Source of the DNA: DATDCY01 sp031406795 [NCBI: Candidatus Rokuibacteriota bacterium]
GTDB taxonomy: Bacteria; JAUVQV01
DNA length: 27,662 nt
Direction of reading: 5' to 3'
NCBI GenBank assembly: GCA_031406795.1
Contig: JANOHV010000266.1
Span: 1 to 27,662 of the forward strand
In this document: positions 1 to 7,056 of the stretch, in pieces
How positions within the stretch are numbered: the stretch's first letter is position 1
Layout of the letters: every line of letters starts with the position of its first letter
Program-made: the position numbers and the translations under genes
Notes under the pieces: model-generated
The model's input: only the letters and a program-made list of their open reading frames with translations
Databases searched by the model: none
What the model was told of the DNA's origin: nothing

Positions 1-353
1 CCGCGCATCTGCCTGCGACGCACACCAGTGCGTCTCGGCATCTGCTTGTCGCCTTCCTTGCACCTGGGCCCTTTTGATCGGCCTCCCCGCGACCGTGACG
101 GCCGCTGAAAAGGGCCCATCTGCGGCGTCTCGCTCCCGGCACAACCGTCTCATCGCCCAGCGAAGCGAGGGTAACGCTCCTGGCACGCGCCAAGGCCTTC
201 CGTGCACGTGCTGCCCGAGTCAGTCAGGAGCGTCATGATTCGTCCTGGCAAGGCAGCCGCGAAGCGCGCGCGGAGGCGCACTCGTGTGCGCCGCACAAGC
301 GACGCGAGCGGCAACGCCGCCAGGGCGGATCAGGGCCTCCTGAATGACCCGGG
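1..353. repeat. Cluster of hairpin repeat elements, no gene
   Basis: I see no credible gene here. The space holds at least three copies or fragments of the ~120-bp hairpin family also found at 6920-7042 and 20235-20359. The first is cut by the window edge: core hairpin GACGCAC/GTGCGTC (17-23 and 28-34), then an outer arm ending near 83. A second outer arm follows at 100-127. The edges of these two copies form a palindrome, GGGCCCTTTT (66-75) with AAAAGGGCCC (108-117). A third copy in reverse orientation spans about 225-350, with core GGCGCAC-TCGT-GTGCGCC (275-292) and outer arms at 236-257 and 311-332. An 8-bp inverted repeat CGCTCCTG/CAGGAGCG lies at 175-182 and 225-232. The block ends at the stop codon of the minus-strand gene at 354, so it may terminate that operon. 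Confidence 0.7.
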
Positions 354-1886
354 CTAACTGTCCAGGATCAGCGAGAAGAAGGTGCGGAAGGCCTCCAGGT
401 GCCCGGCCTCGTCGCTCTCGCCGTACCCGGTGACCGCCCAGCGCACGGCCGGCGTCCACGTGAGGGAGGCCCCCTCGGCGGGCGTGCCGAGTCCGGGGCC
501 GGCGACCAGAAACGGCAGGCGCAGCATCTCGTCGCTCGTTTTCGCGAAAGGCGGGAACGGCGGGAACGCGCCGGTCAGGACGATCCCGCCCACGGCACCG
601 TTGGCGAGCGCTTCCCACAGGGGGCGGAAGGGCGGCGCGCCGGGAATCGCGAACAGCACCAGTTCGGTGCCCTCGAGCACCTGGATGGTGCCGACGGGCC
701 CGAACAGCGCGGCATCGCCCTGCTGGCCGAGCACCACCGAGGCGTCGATGCGGAACTCCTTGAGGCGCGAGATGCTCTCGAGAAAGCGCCGCAACAGGCC
801 GCCGTTCTCGGAGATGAGCAGCACCTTGCCGCTCCAGACCCGCGGTCCCTCTTCGCGGCCCACCCCGAGCTGGTAACTGAGCTTGAGCGCCGCCTCGAGC
901 GAGAGCAGCGGCTGCGCTGCGGGCGCGTGCCCCCGCTCCTCGTGCGCGGCGACCACTGCGATGATTTTGCGGTCGACCAGCGCCTGAATCGCGGCGCACA
1001 GCTCCAGATCGAGCAGGGTGCTCTGATTCAGGATGTCCGCCAGATTCGAGAAGTACTCCAGGAGCTTGAGGATCTCACGCGTCACGGGTTTGAGCCGCTC
1101 GGGCGGGCCCTCGAAGCGCCGGACCAGCAGCAGATGCGTCCCGGGGGGGGAGAGCGCGGCGCGCAACTTATTGACCTCGTCGAGCTGACGCAGCCCCTCG
1201 AGGATCAGGTTCTCCCCGGGCCGCTTGATCAGCTGGCTTACGGTAACCGGCTGCGGCCGGAACTCGAACTTGCCGCCCTCCCACTCGAGGGTGCGGAAGA
1301 AGGCTTTCTCCCCGCGGAAGCGCCCGACCTCGGCGTCGAGGATCTCCCCTTCACTGATGAAGAGGGTACCGCGTCGTCCATCCATCTCCAGTTCGAGCAG
1401 CCCGGAGCGCCGGTTCATCCGCAGGATCTGCAGCAGGTCCATCAGGCTGATTTCGGTGAGCGTGCCGAGCAGCCGCTGCTGGTCGTCGATGACCGGCCGC
1501 GCGGCCCGGCCTCGTGAGAGGATCGCGCCGACGCGCGTGAGGAACTCCTGCTCCCGGACGGGCTTGAGCAGGAATTCGTCGGTCGGCCGCAGGTACTTGC
1601 CCAGGTCGGCGGTGGTCGTCTCCTTGCTCGTCAGGAAGACGAACGGAATCTCGCGGGTGACCGGGTTGGTGCGCAGCAACTGGCACAGCTTGAAGCCGTC
1701 GACCAGCGGCATCTCCGTGGCGGTGACGATCAGCTGCGGGGGCGCCGCGAGCGCCTTGTTCATCGCCAGCGCGCCGTCGGTCGCCACCGCCACCTCGTGG
1801 CCGGCGCGGCGCAGAATCGCCTCGAGGCTGCGCAGCACCTCGAGGTCGCTCTCTGCGACGAGGACGAGAGCCGCCGTGTCCGCCAT
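354..1886 (-). CDS. DUF4388 (PatA-type) signalling protein with degenerate receiver and GTPase-like domains
   Basis: This 510-residue cytoplasmic protein has three recognisable parts. Residues 1-125 have a CheY-like receiver fold, but the phospho-acceptor Asp is replaced by Ala56 (context VTATEMPLVDG); Lys109 of the KP motif remains. Residues 138-215 are a DUF4388/PatA N-terminal domain (LLGTLTEISLMDLLQIL, SGLLELE, GTLFISEGEILDAEVG, KFEFRP). Residues 350-510 resemble the small-GTPase domain found with such proteins (ELVLFAIPGAPPFRPLW, GIVLTG), but the P-loop position reads SENGGLLR, without Gly-Lys-Ser/Thr. So both the phosphorylation and the nucleotide-binding site look lost. The ATG at 1886 overlaps the upstream TGA by one base (TGATG), implying translational coupling; a longer reading start at 2036 lies inside the upstream gene and is rejected. 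Likely role: scaffold or output partner of the upstream regulator. The exact function is unknown. Confidence 0.88.
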   Translation of the reverse strand: MADTAALVLVAESDLEVLRSLEAILRRAGHEVAVATDGALAMNKALAAPPQLIVTATEMPLVDGFKLCQLLRTNPVTREIPFVFLTSKETTTADLGKYLRPTDEFLLKPVREQEFLTRVGAILSRGRAARPVIDDQQRLLGTLTEISLMDLLQILRMNRRSGLLELEMDGRRGTLFISEGEILDAEVGRFRGEKAFFRTLEWEGGKFEFRPQPVTVSQLIKRPGENLILEGLRQLDEVNKLRAALSPPGTHLLLVRRFEGPPERLKPVTREILKLLEYFSNLADILNQSTLLDLELCAAIQALVDRKIIAVVAAHEERGHAPAAQPLLSLEAALKLSYQLGVGREEGPRVWSGKVLLISENGGLLRRFLESISRLKEFRIDASVVLGQQGDAALFGPVGTIQVLEGTELVLFAIPGAPPFRPLWEALANGAVGGIVLTGAFPPFPPFAKTSDEMLRLPFLVAGPGLGTPAEGASLTWTPAVRWAVTGYGESDEAGHLEAFRTFFSLILDS

Positions 1887-3769
1887 CAGCCGAGCCTCTG
1901 CTGGAGCAGGTAGCGCTCCTGCAGCTTGCTGACCAGCTCCTGGGCCAGGAGCGGGTCGGCGCTGTGGAAGATGCGCCAGCGATCGGGCCCGTCCGGCCGG
2001 CAGAGACAGGTGTAGTAGCTGTACTCGGTCACGCACAGCAGGAAGCGGTTGGTCGCGATCTGTTCGTCGGCGAGGTAGACCGGGGTGATCTCGGGGTGGG
2101 TCCAGCCGCCGGCGCCGCGGGTGCCGAGGCAGAAGACCGAGGTCCGCGAACCGGCCAGGCGCGAGAAGCCGGTGTAGGAAAACCCGCCGGACTCCACGAC
2201 CTGGGCGCCGATGTAGAGCAGCCCGCGCGTGCCCCCGAGGCGGCCGATCTCCTCGAGAAAGATGTTGCGCAGCTGGTCGACCTCGGCGGTGGTGAGCGTC
2301 AGGAAGTCGCCGAGCGGCGGCGGCGAGGACCCCTCGTCGAGGCCGAGGAGGAAGGCGAAAGTGTTCCAGAACGAACGCTCGCTCAGCCCGAGCGTGCGCA
2401 CGACGCTGACGCGATCCAGCGTCAGTCGCTCGCGGGCGCGGCGCAGGATCGTCACGAGTTGCTCGCCGTCGCGCGGGTAACTTGCCGCGCCCATGGAAAC
2501 CCGGGGCTTGAACTCGCGGCTCAGGTCGACGGAGCAGACCATGCCGCGCAGCGCCGCGCGCAGGCGCTTGATCAGCATCAGGGCCCCGTAGTAGTCGGTC
2601 TCCGGCACGATGACCCCGAAGACGCCCTCGTCGAGCATGGCCACGACGTCGGTTTCCCGCGCGATCTCGAGGATCTTGGCCGCGAACTCCCGGAGCAGCT
2701 GGCGCGCCTGGGTCTCCTTCAGGGAACTTTTCGCGGCCGCGTAGGTGTCCAGCTGGATGACCATGGCCGACATGCTGCGGCCGTAGCGGTGAGCGATATT
2801 GACCTCCTTGGCCCCCGCCTGGTGGAAGTAAACGGGCGAGTAGGTGCCGGTGAGCGCGTCGTGGACGTCGCGCGAGGCCTCCAACTCGTAGCGTCGGGCA
2901 TTCTCGAGGGCCAGAGCGCCGCTCTCGGCGAGGACGCGCGCGACATTGACCTGGTAGTCGCGGTGGGGGGCGTCGTCGCGGCGCGGTCCGACGACGACCA
3001 TGCCGGTCACGACATCGCGTACGAGCAGCGGCAGCCGGAAGAGGTGGCCGCCCTCGACGTCTCCCTCGGGGTGCTGACCGGCTTCGCGATCTTCCAGCAG
3101 CGCGCGTCCGCGGAAAAACTGATCGCGCAGCGCCGTGGTCCGGAACGTGGTGCCGGGGCGCTCGAGGCGCACGTCGTGAATGCCCCGCCGGGCGGCGAAG
3201 GCAAAGCTGCCGTCGTCATCGTGGTAGAAATACAGCGTCGCCCAGACCGCGGCGGTTTCGGCGATCACCAGATCGAGGAAGTGATCGATGATCCGGTCGG
3301 TGTCGAGCATCGTCAGCAGCTCCAGCCCGCGCTTGTGGACCCGGAGCTGCTCGTAGAACAGGACATTCTCGCCGACCAGGCGCGAGTGTTCCTGGTTCAT
3401 CGTCTGACGCTCGATGAGCGTGCGCAGCAGCAGCAGCAGCTCCTCGCCGTCGACCGGCTTGGTCAGGTAGTCCGCGGCGCCGCGTTTGAGGGCGTCCACG
3501 GCCTTGCGCAACGACTGCATGCTGGTGATCATCACGACGTCCTGGCGGGGATTCGCGGCCTTCACCGCTTCGAGGAAGGTCAGGCCCTCCTCGGCGCCGA
3601 GCACCATGTCGGAGATCACGACCTCGCACGGCTGCTCCCGGTAGCGGCGCAGACCATCCTCGATGCTCTCGGCGTGCACGACCCGATAGCCCTCGCGGGT
3701 CAGGAGCTTTTCGTAGAAGGACGAGTAGAAGGCGTCCTTCTCGACGACGAGGATGGTGCCTCTTGACAC
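1886..3769 (-). CDS. Response regulator with GAF and degenerate GGDEF domain
   Basis: This is a 627-residue multidomain signalling protein. Residues 1-120 are a receiver with phospho-acceptor Asp54 (CEVVISDMVLG), Thr82 and Lys104; its acidic pocket is atypical (VVEKD rather than VVDDD). A helical linker (about 115-150) leads to a GAF-like sensor (about 150-290). Residues 300-460 are GGDEF-like (DALTGTYSPVYF, MGAASYPRDG), but the signature is MLDEGVF (378-384) instead of xGGDEF, so diguanylate cyclase activity is unlikely. Residues 470-627 (FWNTFAFLLGLDE, GLLYIGAQVVESGGFSYTGF) form a C-terminal domain I do not recognise. The start is GTG at 3769, 104 bp from the divergent membrane-protein gene. 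It is the first gene of a two-gene operon with the DUF4388 protein and probably a non-enzymatic regulator. Confidence 0.9.
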   Translation of the reverse strand: MSRGTILVVEKDAFYSSFYEKLLTREGYRVVHAESIEDGLRRYREQPCEVVISDMVLGAEEGLTFLEAVKAANPRQDVVMITSMQSLRKAVDALKRGAADYLTKPVDGEELLLLLRTLIERQTMNQEHSRLVGENVLFYEQLRVHKRGLELLTMLDTDRIIDHFLDLVIAETAAVWATLYFYHDDDGSFAFAARRGIHDVRLERPGTTFRTTALRDQFFRGRALLEDREAGQHPEGDVEGGHLFRLPLLVRDVVTGMVVVGPRRDDAPHRDYQVNVARVLAESGALALENARRYELEASRDVHDALTGTYSPVYFHQAGAKEVNIAHRYGRSMSAMVIQLDTYAAAKSSLKETQARQLLREFAAKILEIARETDVVAMLDEGVFGVIVPETDYYGALMLIKRLRAALRGMVCSVDLSREFKPRVSMGAASYPRDGEQLVTILRRARERLTLDRVSVVRTLGLSERSFWNTFAFLLGLDEGSSPPPLGDFLTLTTAEVDQLRNIFLEEIGRLGGTRGLLYIGAQVVESGGFSYTGFSRLAGSRTSVFCLGTRGAGGWTHPEITPVYLADEQIATNRFLLCVTEYSYYTCLCRPDGPDRWRIFHSADPLLAQELVSKLQERYLLQQRLG

Positions 3770-3832
3770 GACCTGTCCCGCTCCCCTCCGTGATGATGCC
3801 GTTTCACGATAGCACAGGTGCCCGGGTCGTGG

Positions 3833-3861
3833 TTGCGCAACGTGCCCCGGCGCACTACAAT
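3833..3861 (+). promoter_or_regulatory. Sigma-70-type promoter for the membrane-protein gene
   Basis: TTGCGC (3833-3838), a 17-bp spacer and TACAAT (3856-3861) make a good housekeeping promoter. The expected transcription start is near 3868, about 6 nt before the ATG at 3874, so the mRNA would be almost leaderless. No Shine-Dalgarno sequence precedes the ATG, which fits. Confidence 0.55.
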
Positions 3862-3873
3862 CCCCGGACGATC

Positions 3874-4470
3874 ATGACCAGGGACGCGAAACAGCAGGAG
3901 CCGGCCTACCTTCGTCCGCGCGGCGTCTATTGGCGCTCGGTGACGGCGCTGCTGGTGTTTCAGGCGGTGGGCTGGGGGGGCGCCGCCGGCCTCGCCTACT
4001 TGATCCTTTCGCCGGAGCTCGCGAAGGACTACTTCTCGGCCCACCGCACGGTCAAGGCGACCTGGCAGCTCGTTGTTCCCGGGCTTGCGGTCGCCGCCGG
4101 CGTCGGTTTCCTCGTGGTCGGCGTCGGCACCGCGCTGAGCGTCTGGAGTCACACACGGCGGCTCCTCGAGCCGCTGCGGCGGATCGGCGTGCTGCTCGGC
4201 GGGCTGGCCGCGGGCCGGATTCCCCGGCCCGACCCCGCCGACAAGACCCCGGGCCTCGAGCACGAGATCGCCGGCCTCCTCGCGCCCCTGCGTTCGCATG
4301 CCGAGGAGATCCAGCGCATCTCGCGGGATATCCAGAAGATTTCCCTCGAACTCAACTACCGCTCCGCGGGGACCGCGGAACTCACGCTCAAGGACATCCG
4401 GGCCCTGGCCGACAAGTTCGATGCGCTTTCCAAGGAACTCACCCGCGCCTCCGGCTGGTTTGAAGGCTGA
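3874..4470 (+). CDS. Two-helix inner-membrane protein with HAMP-like region
   Basis: This 198-residue protein has two hydrophobic segments, about residues 22-46 (VTALLVFQAVGWGGAAGL) and 68-92 (LVVPGLAVAAGVGFLVVGVG). A cytoplasmic part follows that starts like a HAMP linker (HTRRLLEPLRRIGVLLGGLA) and ends in amphipathic, coiled-coil-prone helices (EIQRISRDIQKISLELN, DKFDALSKELTRAS). No catalytic or sensor output domain is visible. The ATG at 3874 is chosen because a promoter lies just upstream and the residues encoded before it (3763-3873) cover the promoter. The next gene, a multihaem cytochrome, starts inside its last codons, so the two are probably co-translated and this protein may anchor or assist the cytochrome (inference). 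Such two-TM HAMP-like proteins accompany c-type cytochrome genes in deltaproteobacteria. Confidence 0.8.
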   Translation: MTRDAKQQEPAYLRPRGVYWRSVTALLVFQAVGWGGAAGLAYLILSPELAKDYFSAHRTVKATWQLVVPGLAVAAGVGFLVVGVGTALSVWSHTRRLLEPLRRIGVLLGGLAAGRIPRPDPADKTPGLEHEIAGLLAPLRSHAEEIQRISRDIQKISLELNYRSAGTAELTLKDIRALADKFDALSKELTRASGWFEG

Positions 4471-6025
4471 ACGGGCCGCCGGGGCCGCAGCCGTCCTGCT
4501 GACCCTGATCGCCTGCGGCGCAATCGTCGACCCGGCCGTTGGCCGGGAGAATCCGCACGCCTTCATGAGCAATCCGGCGAAGTGCGCGGATTGCCACACC
4601 ACTGCGCCGGAGCGGGGCAAGGACGATTTTCTCTCGGTCACCTTCAAGGACTCGATCGTGAACCTCTGCGTGGCCTGCCACGCCGGCGAACACCTGCGCG
4701 AGGAGCACCCGGTCGAGATCCGGCCCGGCTCCGCCGTGCCTGAGGATCTGCATCTGGACAGCGCGTACACCATCACCTGCGTCACCTGCCACAATGCGCA
4801 CGGTCCCCACGAGGCCGACCGGCCATACACGCCGCAGACGTTCTGGGAGCGCGCGCGGGCATTCGCCGGCCGCCAGCAGACGTTTCGCACGCGCTTCCTG
4901 CGCCGGCCGAACCCCGACGGCGAACTCTGCGCCGCCTGCCATCCCGAGGGCATCGTCACCGCCGAGGGGGAAGCGCGGCCATCGGGTGAGCAGGGATTCC
5001 CGGATTACGTCGGTTCCGAACGCTGCAAGGAGTGCCACGAGGAAGTCTGGCGGCAGTGGCGGCTCACGCTGCACGCCCGGAACTACCGCGACGCGAAGCG
5101 CGACCCCGCGGCGATCCTCGGGGTGTTCGCGGGCGACGAGCCGTTCCCGAAGGGCGAGGTGCTGCGCACGGTCGGGGAGCACTGGACCCAGCGCTATCTT
5201 GTGCAGGGCAAGAAGGAGCTGATGGTGGTGCCGGACACCTGGTCGATCCAGGCCGGGGCGTGGATGAAGGAGGGATCGTTCAACCGCCCCTGGCTCAAGT
5301 ACTGCGCCGGCTGCCACGTGACCGCCCTCAACCCCTTCGACGGGAGTTCCTTCGAGCTGGGCACCGGGTGCGAGGGCTGCCACGGGCCGGGGCGGCGTCA
5401 CGCCGAGAGCTCCGACCAGACGGAGATCATCAACCCCGAAATCCTGATCGAGAGCCGCCGCGACATGATCTGCGAATCCTGCCACACCGCCGGCCACGAC
5501 CGCAGCGGCAACTTCCGCTACCCGGTCGGCTACCGGCCGGGCGACGATCTCCAGCGCACCTACCGCGGCCTGGTCCCCAAGCCGGGGCAGGATGTCTCGA
5601 ACTACAAGGGCGACAATTCCTACGAGGACCGCCACCGCCAGTTTCTCTTCTGGGCGTCGCGGATGAACATTCTCGTCGGCGTCACCTGCGACGTCTGTTC
5701 CGCCGACCGTCGCGCCGGCGCGGACATGGAGGGGAAGAACCCGGAGTACCGGCTGACCCCCGACGAAATGTGCGGGACCTGCCATCGGGAAATCAAGAAG
5801 AACCAACAGGCGCACGCCGACCACCGGCCGGCGGTCGCCGGCTGTGTCGACTGCCACGTGCCGCTGCTCAACGAAAGCCGCACCGCCTACAGCATTCACG
5901 ACCACAAGTTTCAGTTCGGCCCACCGAGACCGGAGCACGTCGCGGGGGGCGACCCCTGCGAGGGTTGCCACGAGCGCACGCGCGCACCGCGGAAGCGGCT
6001 TGTCCGCGGGCCCGACCGGCGCTGA
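4460..6025 (+). CDS. Multihaem c-type cytochrome, probable lipoprotein (11 CxxCH motifs)
   Basis: A 521-residue exported cytochrome. I count eleven CxxCH haem-binding motifs: CADCH, CVACH, CVTCH, CAACH, CKECH, CAGCH, CEGCH, CESCH, CGTCH, CVDCH and a final CEGCH. A twelfth site reads CDVCS (codons near 5689-5703) and has lost the distal His. The middle (YVGSERCKECH to CEGCHGPGRRH and CESCHTAGHDR) matches the tetrahaem cytochrome c554-like module also present in the selenoprotein at 7057-8493. No ATG fits; the best start is TTG at 4460, overlapping the previous gene by 11 nt, because it gives a compact signal peptide ending in a lipobox (LIAC, Cys19). Likely role: periplasmic or outer-surface electron transfer. 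The start codon is the least certain part. Confidence 0.87.
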   Translation: MKAERAAGAAAVLLTLIACGAIVDPAVGRENPHAFMSNPAKCADCHTTAPERGKDDFLSVTFKDSIVNLCVACHAGEHLREEHPVEIRPGSAVPEDLHLDSAYTITCVTCHNAHGPHEADRPYTPQTFWERARAFAGRQQTFRTRFLRRPNPDGELCAACHPEGIVTAEGEARPSGEQGFPDYVGSERCKECHEEVWRQWRLTLHARNYRDAKRDPAAILGVFAGDEPFPKGEVLRTVGEHWTQRYLVQGKKELMVVPDTWSIQAGAWMKEGSFNRPWLKYCAGCHVTALNPFDGSSFELGTGCEGCHGPGRRHAESSDQTEIINPEILIESRRDMICESCHTAGHDRSGNFRYPVGYRPGDDLQRTYRGLVPKPGQDVSNYKGDNSYEDRHRQFLFWASRMNILVGVTCDVCSADRRAGADMEGKNPEYRLTPDEMCGTCHREIKKNQQAHADHRPAVAGCVDCHVPLLNESRTAYSIHDHKFQFGPPRPEHVAGGDPCEGCHERTRAPRKRLVRGPDRR

Positions 6026-6049
6026 ATGGCGCGGCTGCGTCGCGGGCGG

Positions 6050-6079
6050 TTGAATGCTGCCCGCCGCCCGGTGTATAAG
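6050..6079 (+). promoter_or_regulatory. Promoter for the mog/moaB-like gene
   Basis: TTGAAT (6050-6055), an 18-bp spacer and TATAAG (6074-6079) lie in the 80-bp gap after the cytochrome. The expected start is near 6086. A ribosome site GGGGAG (6094-6099) precedes the ATG at 6106 by 6 nt; an out-of-frame ATG at 6092 overlaps this site and is not the start. Confidence 0.5.
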
Positions 6080-6105
6080 GAGCGCAAGACCATGGGGAGT
6101 GCGGG

Positions 6106-6666
6106 ATGCTCGGCGCAGCGGTGATCACGGCCAGCGACCGCTCTTCGCGCGGCGAAAGGGCGGACGCCAGCGGTCCGGCCCTCGCCGCCCTGCTCGGGAG
6201 CGTCCCGATGCGGCTGGTGACGCTATTCGTGGTGCCGGACGCGGTCCGCGACATCCGCGCGGCGCTGCGGACCCTGCTGAGGGACCCGCAGGTAAAGTTG
6301 ATCCTGACCACCGGAGGGACCGGCGTGACGCCGCGAGACGTGACCCCCGAGGCGACCGCCCCGCTGATCGAGCGGGCGCTCCCCGGGGTGGGGCTGGCGA
6401 TGCGCTGGGGGAGTTACCGCACGACGCCCTTTGCGATGATCTCGCGCGCAATCGCCGGGTTTCACGGCGACTGCCTGATCGTGAACATGCCCGGCAGCCC
6501 GCGGGCGGTTGGGGAGTGCTTCGAAATCCTGCTGCCGACCTTTCGACGGCTGTTCGGCAACCAGACGGCGCCCCCTCGACCCTCCGCGGGAGAGGGCAGG
6601 GTAAGGGGCGTCCAACCACTCGACGGAGAACGCGATGGCCTTGATCGACTATCACGACATGGATGA
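6106..6666 (+). CDS. mog: MoaB/Mog family molybdopterin adenylyltransferase
   Basis: This cytoplasmic enzyme of molybdenum/tungsten cofactor synthesis activates molybdopterin with ATP before metal insertion. Family marks are VITASDRSSRGERAD at the N-terminus, LILTTGGTGVTPRDVTPEAT (about residues 65-84) and VNMPGSPRAVGECF. The conserved domain ends near residue 150 (FRRLFGN). The remaining ~36 residues, rich in Pro, Arg and Gly, are translated from DNA that looks like a small intergenic palindrome (ccctccgcgggagaggg), so the tail is probably a non-functional extension. Its end overlaps the comFB start by 32 bp. MoaB and Mog cannot be told apart with confidence. Multihaem cytochrome neighbours suggest an anaerobic respiratory lifestyle in which molybdoenzymes are common. 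Confidence 0.9.
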   Translation: MLGAAVITASDRSSRGERADASGPALAALLGSVPMRLVTLFVVPDAVRDIRAALRTLLRDPQVKLILTTGGTGVTPRDVTPEATAPLIERALPGVGLAMRWGSYRTTPFAMISRAIAGFHGDCLIVNMPGSPRAVGECFEILLPTFRRLFGNQTAPPRPSAGEGRVRGVQPLDGERDGLDRLSRHG

Positions 6667-6919
6667 ACTGAAGAACCGCAACGAGGAGAGGGTCTGGGCG
6701 GCGATGGAGGAGTTTCTGGCAGCGAACCCCGCTGTCTGCCGCTGCCGCGACTGCATCCTGGACACGGCCGCGATCACCCTCAACCGGCTGACGCCCCGGT
6801 ACCAGGTCTACTCGTTCCACGAGAACAACCCGGCGGAGGATGCCGCGCACGACAAGCTCGTCAAGGAGACGGTAGCGGCATCGTCCACCCAAGTCGCCAA
6901 GCGCCCGCACCATTTTTAG
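6635..6919 (+). CDS. comFB: ComFB family protein
   Basis: A 94-residue protein of the late-competence ComFB family, recognised from KNRNEERVWAAMEEFLA, a cysteine cluster CRCRDC (about residues 35-40) and ILDTAAITLNRLTPRY. In Bacillus the gene lies in the comF operon; in cyanobacteria a homologue binds cyclic di-GMP. The Cys residues probably bind zinc (family knowledge). The start ATG at 6635 follows GGAG (6625-6628) and overlaps the end of the mog-like gene by 32 bp, so the two are probably coupled. Its stop codon is followed within two bases by a hairpin repeat shared with the convergent selenoprotein gene. It could be a c-di-GMP effector here, but the sequence cannot prove it. Confidence 0.88.
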   Translation: MALIDYHDMDELKNRNEERVWAAMEEFLAANPAVCRCRDCILDTAAITLNRLTPRYQVYSFHENNPAEDAAHDKLVKETVAASSTQVAKRPHHF

Positions 6920-7042
6920 CAGGCAGCTGAAAAAGGCCCATCTGCGGCGTTGTCCTTCTCCCGGCTCCCTGCGGCGGGCACGAGCCCGCCTCAGTCGCCG
7001 GATCGTCGTCCGCCTTGCACCTGGACCTTTTTGAGCAGCCTG
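6920..7042. repeat. Hairpin repeat between convergent genes, candidate bidirectional terminator
   Basis: Copy of the ~120-bp hairpin family. The left arm (6920-6949, CAGGCAGCTGAAAAAGG...) is nearly the reverse complement of the right arm (7011-7042, ...CCTTTTTGAGCAGCCTG). A perfect inner hairpin GGCGGGC-ACGA-GCCCGCC lies at 6973-6990. The element fills the gap between the comFB stop (6919) and the selenoprotein stop (7057). The A/T runs beside GC-rich stems suit transcription termination in both directions. Confidence 0.75.
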
Positions 7043-7056
7043 CCCGGGAACCGTCC

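Noticed and set aside
1964-3766. 600-codon open frame on the plus strand
   Set aside because: It is the complement of the receiver-GAF gene and encodes no recognisable domain.
4439-5971. 510-codon minus-strand frame opposite the multihaem cytochrome
   Set aside because: The plus strand carries eleven haem motifs in order; the reverse frame shows only Val/Ala/Gly-rich filler.
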